Shown here piece after piece: positions 55,401 to 64,000 of a DNA stretch of 64,000 nucleotides (within the stretch, counting starts at the first letter, position 1; each line of letters opens with the position of its first letter). This DNA is from Catonia carolina (Eukaryota; Arthropoda; Insecta; Hemiptera; Achilidae), in the NCBI GenBank assembly GCA_035578175.1, contig JAQMRL010000001.1:432091545-432155544 (forward strand). The letters run 5' to 3'. The notes below the pieces were generated by a model. That model saw nothing but the letters and a program-made list of their open reading frames with translations, ran no database searches and had not been told where the DNA came from. A program made the position numbers and the translations under genes.

Positions 55401-58400
55401 ATTTTGTGACAGCATGTTGCATTGCATATTTTAAAGTTCAGATGAAAATGTGTTTTTTCAAAATTTAATATTTTTGGATGTGAAAGCGATAAATGAATAA
55501 TTCTTTTGTCCATCTTTAGGTAAAAATGTAAACTATTTACCCAGTAGAAGCTAAAGTAAGTGGTAGCAGTTAGTTTGTTATGGTAGTGGTCTATGGTGCA
55601 AGACAGTTCTGAAAAACACCAGATATGCTACGTTATAATGACATATGAATTACTTTTTCTTCCGCTTTCCAACAGTAGAATCATTTTTTAAATGCTACGT
55701 ATTATGGGTCTTTTCCATTTTTTTTAAAATTCTTCAGGAATGGTTTATTGTTTAGGTCATCAACCGAAAGGCTAGTTTAAACCTCTAGAGCAGTGATCTT
55801 CAACCCGCGGCCTGCAGAACAATTTCAGTTTTTGAACAAAGAGCTTAGAACATTGCATCATTTTGTTGATTTTTAAACTAGTGAAAGAGAAAGAATGTCA
55901 AGTTTCCCATTGAACTGGAAAATCACCATTTTGATGTTTTAATTTAGGTTTTGAGTTTTGTAACATGTTTAAGTATAAGTATACGTTTCAATATTGATAT
56001 TTACTGTCATTTTCAACCAATATATGCTTTAAAAAAAAATCATGTTATTTCTTTTAACCTGACACAAAATGTTCATATATGTTTATACTATATATATTCA
56101 TATACAAACACATACATACATACATACATACGTAGATCAATGCAGCCCTAAAGCCCACCCATAATAAAAATTTGGCCCTTTATTAAGATAAGGTTGAAGA
56201 ACACTGCTCTAGAGGCTTTACTAATGAAAACGAGAACTGAGGTGGTTTACAAAAGCCTTCCTCATTGAGTGAAAAAGTATAATTATCCGTATGGGAGGCC
56301 CTCTGAAAAGCATCTACTTTCCACCCTGCAAATGATACCTTCACTTCATTCACCACAAGGTCTGGCTGTATAATAAAATTCATTACTCTCAGAGGAGATA
56401 ACTCTTATTAGTGTCTTTTACACCTCTACCTCTTCTGTTCTTAAATGTTTTAGTCGTATAATTTGGTGATCGTGTGGTACGAAACATGACAATTTTTTGT
56501 AGCCCTGAAACTAGCAGATTGAGTGCAAATAATTTAACACTCCACTTGCCTGTCACGGGCAATGAATGGTTTACTGTATTGTATTATCAGGAAAAAATTT
56601 ACCGACTAGTAATGTATTCAGTTAAGTTGAAGTTACATTTTATCCAATTTTGTAATCTGCACATGTTTTTGTTTTAGGAATACTGTATGACAGAGTATTT
56701 AAGGATGTCAGGAATTTATTGGGGCCTTACTGCTATCGATCTCATGGGTAGTTTACAATTTATGGATAGAACTCAAATAGTAGAATTTATTAGTCAATGT
56801 GTCGATCAATCAACCGGTGGAATTGCTTCAAGTATTGGTCACGATCCACATTTATTATATACCCTTAGTGCTGTTCAGGTAAGTAAAAGTTTGAAAGGAC
56901 AAAATTTGTTCGTTTATTGATTTTTGAAACTTGATGGAATGATTATTTGACAGATTAAAAGAATAATCTAAATACTTGTTAGGAAGTCAATTCCACAAAT
57001 TCTTGTTTTGTCGTATAAAATTTACGGTTAACGGAAACATAGTTAGGATGAAACACCTTTCATTTTACACCAAGATTAATATTAATTAGGTATTTTGTTT
57101 ATTATCTGATCTATTACGATTTTTTTTATAATGTTCTAATATAATATAGTAAGTAGTGTTCACAGTATTGCCTTTTGAAGTGAAATCCAAATACTAATTT
57201 TTAAAATAATTCTATTCTCGTTTACTCCAAATATCTTTCAGGCAGTGGATGAAAACTTCTTCATTGAAGCCAGATCATAGTAGAAAGTAATCTTTTGTCA
57301 TTTTTACTTTCTCTTGTCTATATGAATACATAGAAAGGAAAATATTGTTTTCATATCAATTTTTCGAAATAAGAGTTTTCACCGGATCTACACGTTTCCA
57401 GACCCCCTGAACCCAAAAAACCATGTTTTTAGCAATTGGTCTGTGTGTGTGAACAGAATATCTCAACAACGGAACATTGTTCAAACTTGAAACTTAAGTT
57501 ACTCATCACTACCGCACCGGACACAAACATTTTCATCAAAATCGGTCAACCGGAAGTAGTAGTTTATTCGTGTAATTTTTCACTTTTTTCCGATTTTCTC
57601 AAAAACGGGTCCAACGATTTTTTTTTAAATCGCCTGGTTTATAAACCAGGCGATTTCATCTGCCATTATAAACTTTAATTACAATGAAGAACTAAAAACA
57701 AGCACTGAAATTCGTTCGTTGTACTTCAGGTAACATGCCACTAAATTAAAGAATTGACAACTGAAAAGCTGATAATGTATTTATGCACACGTGTAGCTTT
57801 CAACTCAGCAGTTGAGGTACTCATTGATGCCACCTATGCGTTCGTGACGCTGAACGTTTTGTATTAAGTTCTTTGCTAAATGATATTTACATTATATACC
57901 TACTAAAGAAACCACAGCACAATTAAAATACAACATATAAATCTTAACAGTAAAGAGAAAGTTAAATAAATTTAATTGCCATCATTGGTAATTAGATTTA
58001 ATCTATAGTATTTGTTTATTTTCTGAAATTATCATAATTAATGCAGTTGTTGTGGTTTACAGATTTTGTGTATATTAGATGGTGTATCAGTATTACCAGT
58101 CGATAGAGTAGTGCAATATGTCGCCTCTTTGCAGCAGCCAGATGGGAGCTTCACAGGTGACAAATGGGGTGAAGTTGATACCAGATTCTCATTTTGTGCT
58201 GTAGCATGCCTTTCATTATTGGTAAGAGTATTGATATGTATAATTATTAGATATCTTTGTTCAACTTCTTTTTATTATATGTATGAATTCTGCTACTAAA
58301 CACTGTAAAAGAAGAACTAAGCAGTACAAATGGGAAAACTGGAACTTAAGCCCCATACCAATGACACTGTTCTGTCATTGTAATGTCATTGTCTTTACAG

Positions 58401-61400
58401 GTTCTTCAGGAGGTAGTCACCGAATGGTGTCATACATTGGAGGAGAACTAGAAGAATTAGACCTTAAAATAAAAAGTACAACACCAGATTAAGCATCATG
58501 TCATGAATATTTGGAAATTATCTTTAATTCAAATGGAATAATTGAAAAATAAATAAACAATGAGTGAAGAAAGTGAATCAATGTTTTATAGTTGGAATAC
58601 ACCATCGTAGGAAGAAAATAAATTAATAGGGACGTAAAAGTAAAATTATTTAACTCAGTGTATCTTTCAACATTGCCTAATGGAGTTGACATATGGTCTG
58701 TGAAAGATAAACTTGGCACTAGAAAAGTAGCGATGGAGAAGAAGTTCTTGAGAGGAGTAGTGGGGAAAACTAGAAGGGAGAGGGTGAGAAATATGAACAT
58801 CAGGAACCTGCAACAGATTGAGATGAATATTTAGCCCACATCGGAGAGGAGTAGACAGCACAGAAGTCCCAGGATAGAATAGAAGGAACATGAGAGGGTT
58901 GGGACAAAAAACAGGTAAGGGTTGGAGAGAGTTGAGGATTTTGGAAATAGGCAGGAAGGAAATTTTGAAGATCACAGTTTAGATGTATGAAAAAAAATGT
59001 AATTTTTGGAAAAATGTATCTTGCTTTAATAGTATTCTAGTTAAAAACTGATAAGTTTTTACTCTGTTTCAGGGTAGATTGGATGCTATTGATGTTGACA
59101 AAGCCGTTGAATTTGTCCTGTCGTGTTATAATTTTGATGGTGGGTTTGGGTCACAGCCTGGTTCTGAAAGTCATGCTGGATTAATTTATTGTTGTGTTGG
59201 TTTCCTTTCGATTACAGGTAAGAACTTTCGTTTGTACTGTATTAGTATGTGTATATATAAATGTGAAAGCCCTCACTGACTGACATAACAGTCAGGTGTT
59301 AAACAAGAAGAAAAAACTGGCTGACAGTATCTAGAACTGTTAAATTTGGTAGATAGTTCTTTCATCTGTTGTTTTTAGGTCATCAGCCAAAAGGCTGGTT
59401 TGAACCTCTAGAGGTTTTACTAATTAAAACGAGGAGTGAAGTGGTATACCATGGCCTTCCTCACTGAGTAGAAAAGTATGCTTATCAGCATGCTAGACCC
59501 TCTGAAACCCATCTACTTTCCACCCTGCAAATTACTTCATTCACCACACGGTCTGGCTGTGTAATGAAATTCATTACTCTCAGAGGAGATGACTGTGACT
59601 AACGTCTTTTACTTCTCTACATCTTCTGTTCTTAAATGCTTGTTGTATAATTGGCTGACTATGTTTTAAGAAACAGAACTATTTTTGTAGCCGTGGAACT
59701 AACAAATCAAGTGCAAATAATTTAACACTCCACCTGCCTGTTGTGGGCAATTTATTTTATTTATATGAATTAGCTCGTTTTGAATTAAATTCATATCTCA
59801 TCCTTTTCTGCATGATTTAAAATACTTAATCAATATTTTTTTGTGTAATTTGAGAAAAATAAAGAAAAATTTATTGTAAAATTAATAAACACATTTGAAA
59901 AGGGTTAAAAACTTTTTACTATAGTGTCCTGGTGAAGGTTTTGGCAGTTTTTCGTGGCCACTCTAAGTAAATGCCTGGTTTTTGCGTTCTTATGTAGTTG
60001 TATAACCTTGTCATTTCTTCCCCAAGAATTTTTAACTTTTTGTATTATAATGCATATTATTTCATGAGACAAAAGAATTTATTGATTTATGTTCAAAAAT
60101 AGGTACACATATGTATAGTATAGGTATAGGTAACATATGTTATAATTGTACAACATTTAATTGCAAGTTTCTTCCACAAGCTAGTGCACGACCTGAATAT
60201 TGGCTTCATTGATGCTGGTCACCTTTTATGGCTTTGATTTTCTAAATTATCACAACATTTCAAAAGTTATTGGCGTAATTGAGTAAGACTTAGGTCTTAC
60301 TCAAGCATCGCCTAACTGGGCTTAGCGTCTATTGAAAATTTAATTCGATTTCACATCTTTGTTGGCGAGAAAACAAATAGTAACGCGTTGCACAATACAT
60401 GCTGGTACTTTCTATACATTAATGGCAATACTGAAATGGTGGACGGGTGTACAAGGGTCATAGGCATGTTATCCCCTTTCCATCTGCCAACCTTAAAGTC
60501 TCCAGCATGCCATATTGCTCAGGTCACTACATGAGTCCAATGATAAATATTCTGGTTTATGTTAGAATGCCCCTCATATGTTAGTTTATGTTGGATATAA
60601 TCAGTCGTAAGTAAAATGGTGTCATGTTCCTTTGTTGGTACTCTTCTGTAATGTCATAACCTGGCAACGTCAATTTGTTTTGTAATTTTTCTTCCTTTTT
60701 TGTTTATTAATATTTTAGGTAGATTACATTGTATTGATGGTGATCTTTTGGGATGGTGGTTAAGTGAAAGGCAGCTTCCTTCAGGTGGACTCAACGGACG
60801 TCCAGAAAAACTTCCTGATGTTTGCTATTCTTGGTGGGTTCTTGCTTCACTTGCTATACTGGGCCGATTACACTGGGTTCATAAAAGTTCTTTAGAGAAA
60901 TTTGTGTTAGCCTGTCAGGTGAGAAAACAGTTGTATCTAACATGTTTATTATTAGGTATATTTTATATGTATATTTGAGCTTACTACACTCTCTAGTGTT
61001 TCTTACTTCTTGATCTCAATTCAACCAATTTCTATTAAGTCATTCTTTAGTCTGTAAGCCTCAAGACCTCTCTCCAACCAGGACAACCTTGATATTCCTC
61101 TCCCACACCTTGTTTTCAGTAACTACCTCCGTATCACTTGGGTCCATCTACCTTCCATCCTCCTCCTTATTTCCCCATAACAGTTCAACTTTTAAACTCC
61201 ATTATTTCCGCAGTGCTGACCACGACTGGATGCCAATATTTGCCTATTTCCATTGCTTCCTGGTGTTTTGCATTTCTGTCCGATATCTCCCACACTTATC
61301 CTCCATAGGTAATTTAAAATACAGCTTTTTATATAAATAACTGCCTTTTGATTTCCAGGATAGTATTCTGGTTCCAAATTATGGAATTCAGTGATTTTAC

Positions 61401-63857
61401 TGCACCTCTTCCTCCTATGCCAATCTTAACTGCAAGTTCTCTGCACATTTGGCATATTTTTTTCATTATTACTAATGAGTGTACATTGTAATCTGTTCAA
61501 TTTAAGAACAATAAGCAACCCAATGAGATGAGAAGGATGTGCATGATATGTTAATAAGATACAGTCTTGTTCAAACTCATACCATCCTGAGAGAGTAAGG
61601 TTAATTGAACCTAAACCATCAAAGTACACCAGTAACTACTCTCTAGTATTCAAATTCATGTAAAAGTAACTTCCTGTACTAGAATTTGAACCACGGAACC
61701 TTTGTCTCTGAAAATCAGCTGACCCGCAGTGATGACTTACTAACCTTTACTGGGTTATCTTATATTATTACATTTAAATAAATTTTAGTTTTAGTGTATT
61801 ATAAAGTATACTATTCAGATGAACTAATGTCCCCTAGCCGTGGGAGTTCTCATTCGCACAAGCCATATGCGCCGTTCCAATAACATTGTCTTTAATTTTA
61901 CTCATTGTTGTGAGCAAGCATTTATGCATGCAGTAAACTAACAAGCAAGATAACAACGTAGTATGTTTTCAGATTTGGATTATAACGGTAAAGACCTTTG
62001 AGCGCATGCGTAGTTATGCCACATATTTCCCTCTCACTCGCTCAGCTATGGGACATTAGTTCGTCTGATACCTATATGTTGAATGAGAGGTGGTGTATAG
62101 TACGTTGTTTATTTGTCACAAAACAAACTACAAAATTTATGCTGCAAGTTTTCAAACATATGACAATTTTCAGAATGCTGAAATAACGGGTGATTCAAAA
62201 AGAGCGCCGGTTTTTAAACGGCTGGTAAATTTTTGTTTATCAGTAGGCAACATTGTTAGACCTCATTTCTATTTCGGAGAACATTCCGATTGACGATTCA
62301 GTTGTAGTTTCTCTTGTTCGCAGTGTAGTACTCTCGCAGTCTGTGTCTAACCATGGAGAAGTTTACTATTGCACAACGAGTGTTAATCGAAAACATTTTA
62401 CCAAAGTTCAAAACATTTTACCAGAGTGTAGAGAGTTATGCGGCTACTGTCAGGCGACTTCGCGGTACTCTAGGACGTAATGAAGCACCGAATGAATCAA
62501 CAGTTCGCAGGCTCATGAAAAAGTTTTTTGAGACGGGTTCAACAGTCGACCTTAAAAGTTCTGGACGTCGTCGTTCTGGCCGAACTGAGCAGAACGTTGC
62601 GTTGGTTCGTGACAGTGTGGCTGTTAGCCCAGCAAAATCAATACGTCGCTGTTCTCAACAATTGGGTTTACGATGTTCTTCTGTACGGAGAATTCTTCGG
62701 TACGATCTCCAATATCACCCGTATAAAATTCAGTTGACGCAACATTTGAAAGTGGCAGGCCAACAGAAGAGACGACAGTTTGTTGACTGGGTATTGAGAA
62801 AACGGCAGGATGATGACACCTTCGCAAACAAAATCATTTTCAGTGATGAGGCGCACTTCCACTTAAACGGTTTTGTTAAAAAACAGAACTGCCGTATTAA
62901 AGGAGCCGTATATAAACTGCCAACTTGAAGGAGGAAATTCGACGGGTTATCGGGCAAATGGAAGTCGAAACTTGTCGTGCAGTAATATCCAATTTCATGG
63001 ACAGAGTTGATGTGTGCTAGCGCAGTAGAGGAAGACACATGCATGATATCATTTTTCATACATGAAATCGGAAGGTAAGATGAACTTGTTGATGTATTTA
63101 TTTTCAGTTTTTCAATAAAATAAATCTCTTAATTTGATATATCAAAACCGGCGCTCTTTTTGAATCACCCTATATTTAATAAAACACCTCAATTATATTG
63201 TCTGAAAGTTACAGCAATGCACCGAGCTAACCTTAAGTGAGTTTTTTTAGACTCACGGTGATTATTATTTTACAATTTTAAAAGAAAACTTGATGATGTG
63301 GCTTGCTCTGTTTATACTGTTTTCGCCTCTCCCATTCCTGTGCATCGATACTATTTCCCTACTGTCGATCCGGCTGTTAATAATAACACAGTCAAAGAAC
63401 ATAAATTGTGATTATCAGATTCTTTTGTTACTGTTATCTATTTTAGTTGAATCAAGAAATTTAAGTTTAAATCATCTCACAGTTTTGATTTGACAAAGTT
63501 CTGTTGTATTTTGCCTGGTATGTAATGGTGCAGTGTATTTTAATGTTAACTGTGGTTAAAAGTGCAATTAAATTGAATAAATTAAAACCGTTTGAGAGGC
63601 AGTTCATTCATTTTTGTACTTTATCTTAATCATTTGAACTGAATATTGATATTTAAATTTTTTTTTTTCAGGATACAGAAACAGGAGGATTTAGTGACCG
63701 ACCAGGAGATTTGCCTGATCCATTTCATACACTGTTTGGAATCGCCGCATTGTCTTTATTAGGAAATGAACAGCTAGTTAAAGTAAATCCAACTTATTGT
63801 ATGCCTCAATACATAATTGATAAATTGAAACTTTCACCACAAATGCTAAGTATTTAA
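52476..63857 (+). CDS. RABGGTB: Geranylgeranyl transferase type-2 subunit beta (Rab GGTase beta), spliced, 333 aa
   Basis: Join of 52476-52478, 54906-55013, 56678-56878, 58063-58221, 59073-59217, 60719-60918 and 63672-63857. The beta subunit, with RABGGTA and Rab escort protein, attaches geranylgeranyl groups to C-terminal cysteines of Rab GTPases in the cytosol. The protein starts [10 protein letters not shown] and is close to the human length (331). Five prenyltransferase repeats with the GGI/GSF/GGF/GGL/GGF motif begin near residues 84, 131, 179, 228 and 277. Zinc ligands correspond to D239 and C241 (LPDVCY) and H291 (DPFHTLFG). SGIYWGL, [12 protein letters not shown] [17 protein letters not shown], and [16 protein letters not shown] are strongly conserved. 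All introns are GT-AG and the phases agree. Homology is from memory of the family. Confidence 0.95.
53520..53690 (+). mobile_element. SINE-A (tRNA-derived), intron 1 copy
   Basis: CAGCCGCATTGGCGTAGTTG (A box), GGGTTCGAATCCC (B box), the CGTCTGCATTAGCAGTAATT body and A tail. The target duplication is unclear. Confidence 0.9.
53840..54776 (+). mobile_element. HEL element, intron 1 copy
   Basis: Full termini, with only a very short TG core (GTCTGTGTGTGTGCGTGC). The 3' hairpin GTGTGA-GTGTT-TCACAC is perfect, then CAGATTTTTT. Confidence 0.8.
54906..55013 (+). CDS. RABGGTB: RABGGTB exon 2
   Basis: 36 codons (residues 2-37), [10 protein letters not shown]...[17 protein letters not shown]. Acceptor TTTTCCAG, donor TAT|GTAAGT, phase 0 at both ends. 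Confidence 0.93.
55746..56562 (-). repeat. Family C repeat, split by a hAT insertion
   Basis: The two halves are 55746-55790 and 56215-56562. Removing the 416-bp insert and one duplication restores a continuous family C copy across the CCTCTAGAGG palindrome. Confidence 0.88.
55791..56206. mobile_element. Non-autonomous hAT element (416 bp)
   Basis: The ends CAGTGATCTTCAACC and GGTTGAAGAACACTG are 15-bp inverted repeats with one mismatch, of the CAGTG...CAACC type typical of hAT elements. The 8-bp duplication CTCTAGAG lies at 55783-55790 and 56207-56214. No transposase; contains a GGCCCTT/AAAGCCC pair and a (CATA)n stretch. Confidence 0.9.
56678..56878 (+). CDS. RABGGTB: RABGGTB exon 3
   Basis: 67 codons (residues 38-104), [18 protein letters not shown] to [13 protein letters not shown]. 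Acceptor TGTTTTAG, donor CAG|GTAAGT. Confidence 0.97.
56879..58062 (+). other. RABGGTB: RABGGTB intron 3
   Basis: Contains a 3'-truncated HEL element ending in a 30-bp palindrome (57627-57656). Confidence 0.7.
57306..57656 (+). mobile_element. HEL element, 3'-truncated copy ending in a palindrome
   Basis: Starts ACTTTCTCTTGTC and follows the family to AAATCGCCTGGTTTA (57627-57641). It is then immediately followed by the exact inverse TAAACCAGGCGATTT (57642-57656), where other copies run on into the body. Confidence 0.8.
58063..58221 (+). CDS. RABGGTB: RABGGTB exon 4
   Basis: 53 codons (residues 105-157), [18 protein letters not shown] to [10 protein letters not shown], holding the [17 protein letters not shown] repeat. 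Acceptor GTTTACAG, donor TTG|GTAAGA. Confidence 0.96.
58222..59072 (+). other. RABGGTB: RABGGTB intron 4
   Basis: 851 bp. A purine-rich stretch (58720-58980) gives the minus-strand frames seen here; no known repeat or gene recognised. Confidence 0.6.
59073..59217 (+). CDS. RABGGTB: RABGGTB exon 5
   Basis: 48 codons plus one base (residues 158-205 and the first base of Gly206), [18 protein letters not shown] to CVGFLSIT. Acceptor TGTTTCAG, donor ACAG|GTAAGA, phase 1. Confidence 0.96.
59218..60718 (+). other. RABGGTB: RABGGTB intron 5
   Basis: Contains a full family C repeat (59368-59750); the rest is unassigned. Confidence 0.7.
59368..59750 (-). repeat. Family C repeat, full-length copy
   Basis: From GTTGTTTTTAGGTCATCAGC to CACCTGCCTGTTGTGGGCA, with the palindromic blocks AGCCAAAAGGCT and AACCTCTAGAGGTT. 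Confidence 0.85.
60719..60918 (+). CDS. RABGGTB: RABGGTB exon 6
   Basis: Two bases finish Gly206, then 66 codons (207-272), [18 protein letters not shown] to FVLACQ. Carries zinc-ligand residues D239 and C241. Acceptor TATTTTAG, donor CAG|GTGAGA. Confidence 0.97.
61457..61754 (-). mobile_element. SINE-B (tRNA-derived), copy 4, diverged
   Basis: Minus strand matches the family body (TACTTTGATGGTTTAGGTTC, CTCTCAGGATGGTATGAG) with a degraded head lacking most of the AGCTGTT inverted block. Confidence 0.75.
62188..63170 (+). mobile_element. Mariner-like element, internally deleted
   Basis: The terminal inverted repeats (62188-62214 and 63144-63170) are 27 bp and perfect, starting GGGTGATTCAAAAAGAGCGC. 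TA dinucleotides lie outside (62184-62185 and 63171-63172), consistent with TA target use. At 983 bp it is shorter than a typical 1.3-kb mariner, the loss being inside the transposase. Confidence 0.92.
62353..63065 (+). pseudogene. Mariner-like transposase, catalytic-core deletion and frameshift
   Basis: The 191-codon frame (62353-62928) holds the N-terminal HTH region ([16 protein letters not shown]..., [17 protein letters not shown]), a linker, and [13 protein letters not shown] with the first catalytic Asp. After RIKG it meets a junction and stops. In another frame, from about 62928, the authentic C-terminus resumes ([40 protein letters not shown]). So the middle, with the second and third catalytic acidic residues, is deleted, the frame shifted, and one extra stop has arisen. 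The copy cannot encode an active enzyme. Confidence 0.9.
63672..63857 (+). CDS. RABGGTB: RABGGTB exon 7 (last)
   Basis: 61 codons plus TAA (residues 273-333), [20 protein letters not shown] to [10 protein letters not shown]. Contains zinc-ligand H291. Acceptor TTTTTTCAG. Confidence 0.97.
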   Translation, partial: DTETGGFSDRPGDLPDPFHTLFGIAALSLLGNEQLVKVNPTYCMPQYIIDKLKLSPQMLSI

Positions 63858-63861
63858 TAAT

Positions 63862-63867
63862 AATAAA
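63862..63867 (+). promoter_or_regulatory. RABGGTB: Polyadenylation signal AATAAA
   Basis: AATAAA lies 5 nt after the stop codon region of RABGGTB; very close, so a later signal beyond the window is also possible. Confidence 0.5.
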
Positions 63868-64000
63868 TTTGCTACCTAAATTTTTTTAAAGTTTTTTATT
63901 TAAATAATTATTTTTTCACTTTGTTCCATTTGAATGTGTATTGGGTTATCTAACACATTTTAACAGTCTAATGTTGTGTACAATTTTTTGTATGTTTTTT

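Larger units (their letters stand above)
55014..56677 (+). other. RABGGTB: RABGGTB intron 2
   Basis: Contains a family C repeat that itself carries a hAT MITE (55746-56562). The 85-codon frame at 55152 is intronic noise. Confidence 0.7.
60919..63671 (+). other. RABGGTB: RABGGTB intron 6
   Basis: The largest intron, carrying SINE-B (61457) and a mariner-like element (62188). C-rich, T-rich sequence near 61000-61260 has no identified feature. Confidence 0.7.

Noticed and set aside
58501..58975. Overlapping minus-strand frames of about 100 codons in RABGGTB intron 4
   Set aside because: Translations of the antisense of a purine-rich intronic stretch; no splice or domain support.
62353..62928. 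Domesticated transposase gene
   Set aside because: Catalytic core deleted, frame shifted, extra stop and intact terminal repeats: a dead mobile element.

Overview
The window is an AT-rich, intron-containing, transposon-dense eukaryotic segment. It is most likely from an insect; Hemiptera is a best guess, based on a secreted glycine-rich peptide gene and on the kinds of non-LTR, SINE and DNA elements present. There are no operons, bacterial genes, CRISPR arrays or rRNA genes, and every tRNA-like sequence sits in a SINE.

Two host genes can be reconstructed. (1) On the minus strand, about 20433 to 14275, lies a three-exon gene for a secreted 133-residue precursor: signal peptide, acidic propeptide, RERR processing site, then a Pro-run and Gly-rich attacin/diptericin-like mature peptide. 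Its first exon is non-coding. Upstream lie a TATA box, two kappaB-like sites and a GATA site, as expected for an inducible antimicrobial peptide gene. (2) On the plus strand, 52476 to 63857, lies a complete seven-exon gene for the beta subunit of Rab geranylgeranyltransferase (333 aa). Its start codon is the last triplet of exon 1, and two DRE-like TATCGATA sites lie upstream.

The rest is mostly mobile DNA. Left part (1-14 kb): a 5'-truncated RTE-like LINE with target duplication and (GAA)n tail, SINEs, a transposase scrap and dispersed repeats. 27-34 kb: a heavily nested pile of an R1-like LINE 3' end, a degraded LINE, interlocked inverted repeats, a SINE and two copies of a Helentron/DINE-1-like element. 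36.5-38.2 kb: an unclassified element carrying a 179-codon ORF between inverted repeats, with repeated GTACCATATCC motifs and 86-bp flanking direct repeats. 39-43 kb: a MULE-like MITE, TTAA-ended MITEs and LINE relics. 47.7-49.5 kb: a giant foldback of minisatellites, split by a SINE, next to a pogo transposase relic. 52-64 kb: five of the six RabGGTB introns carry an identifiable insertion, among them a hAT MITE nested inside another repeat and a mariner deletion derivative.

Family labels used below (SINE-A, SINE-A2, SINE-B, HEL, family C, D, F) are my own. Identification is by reading only; no database search was run.
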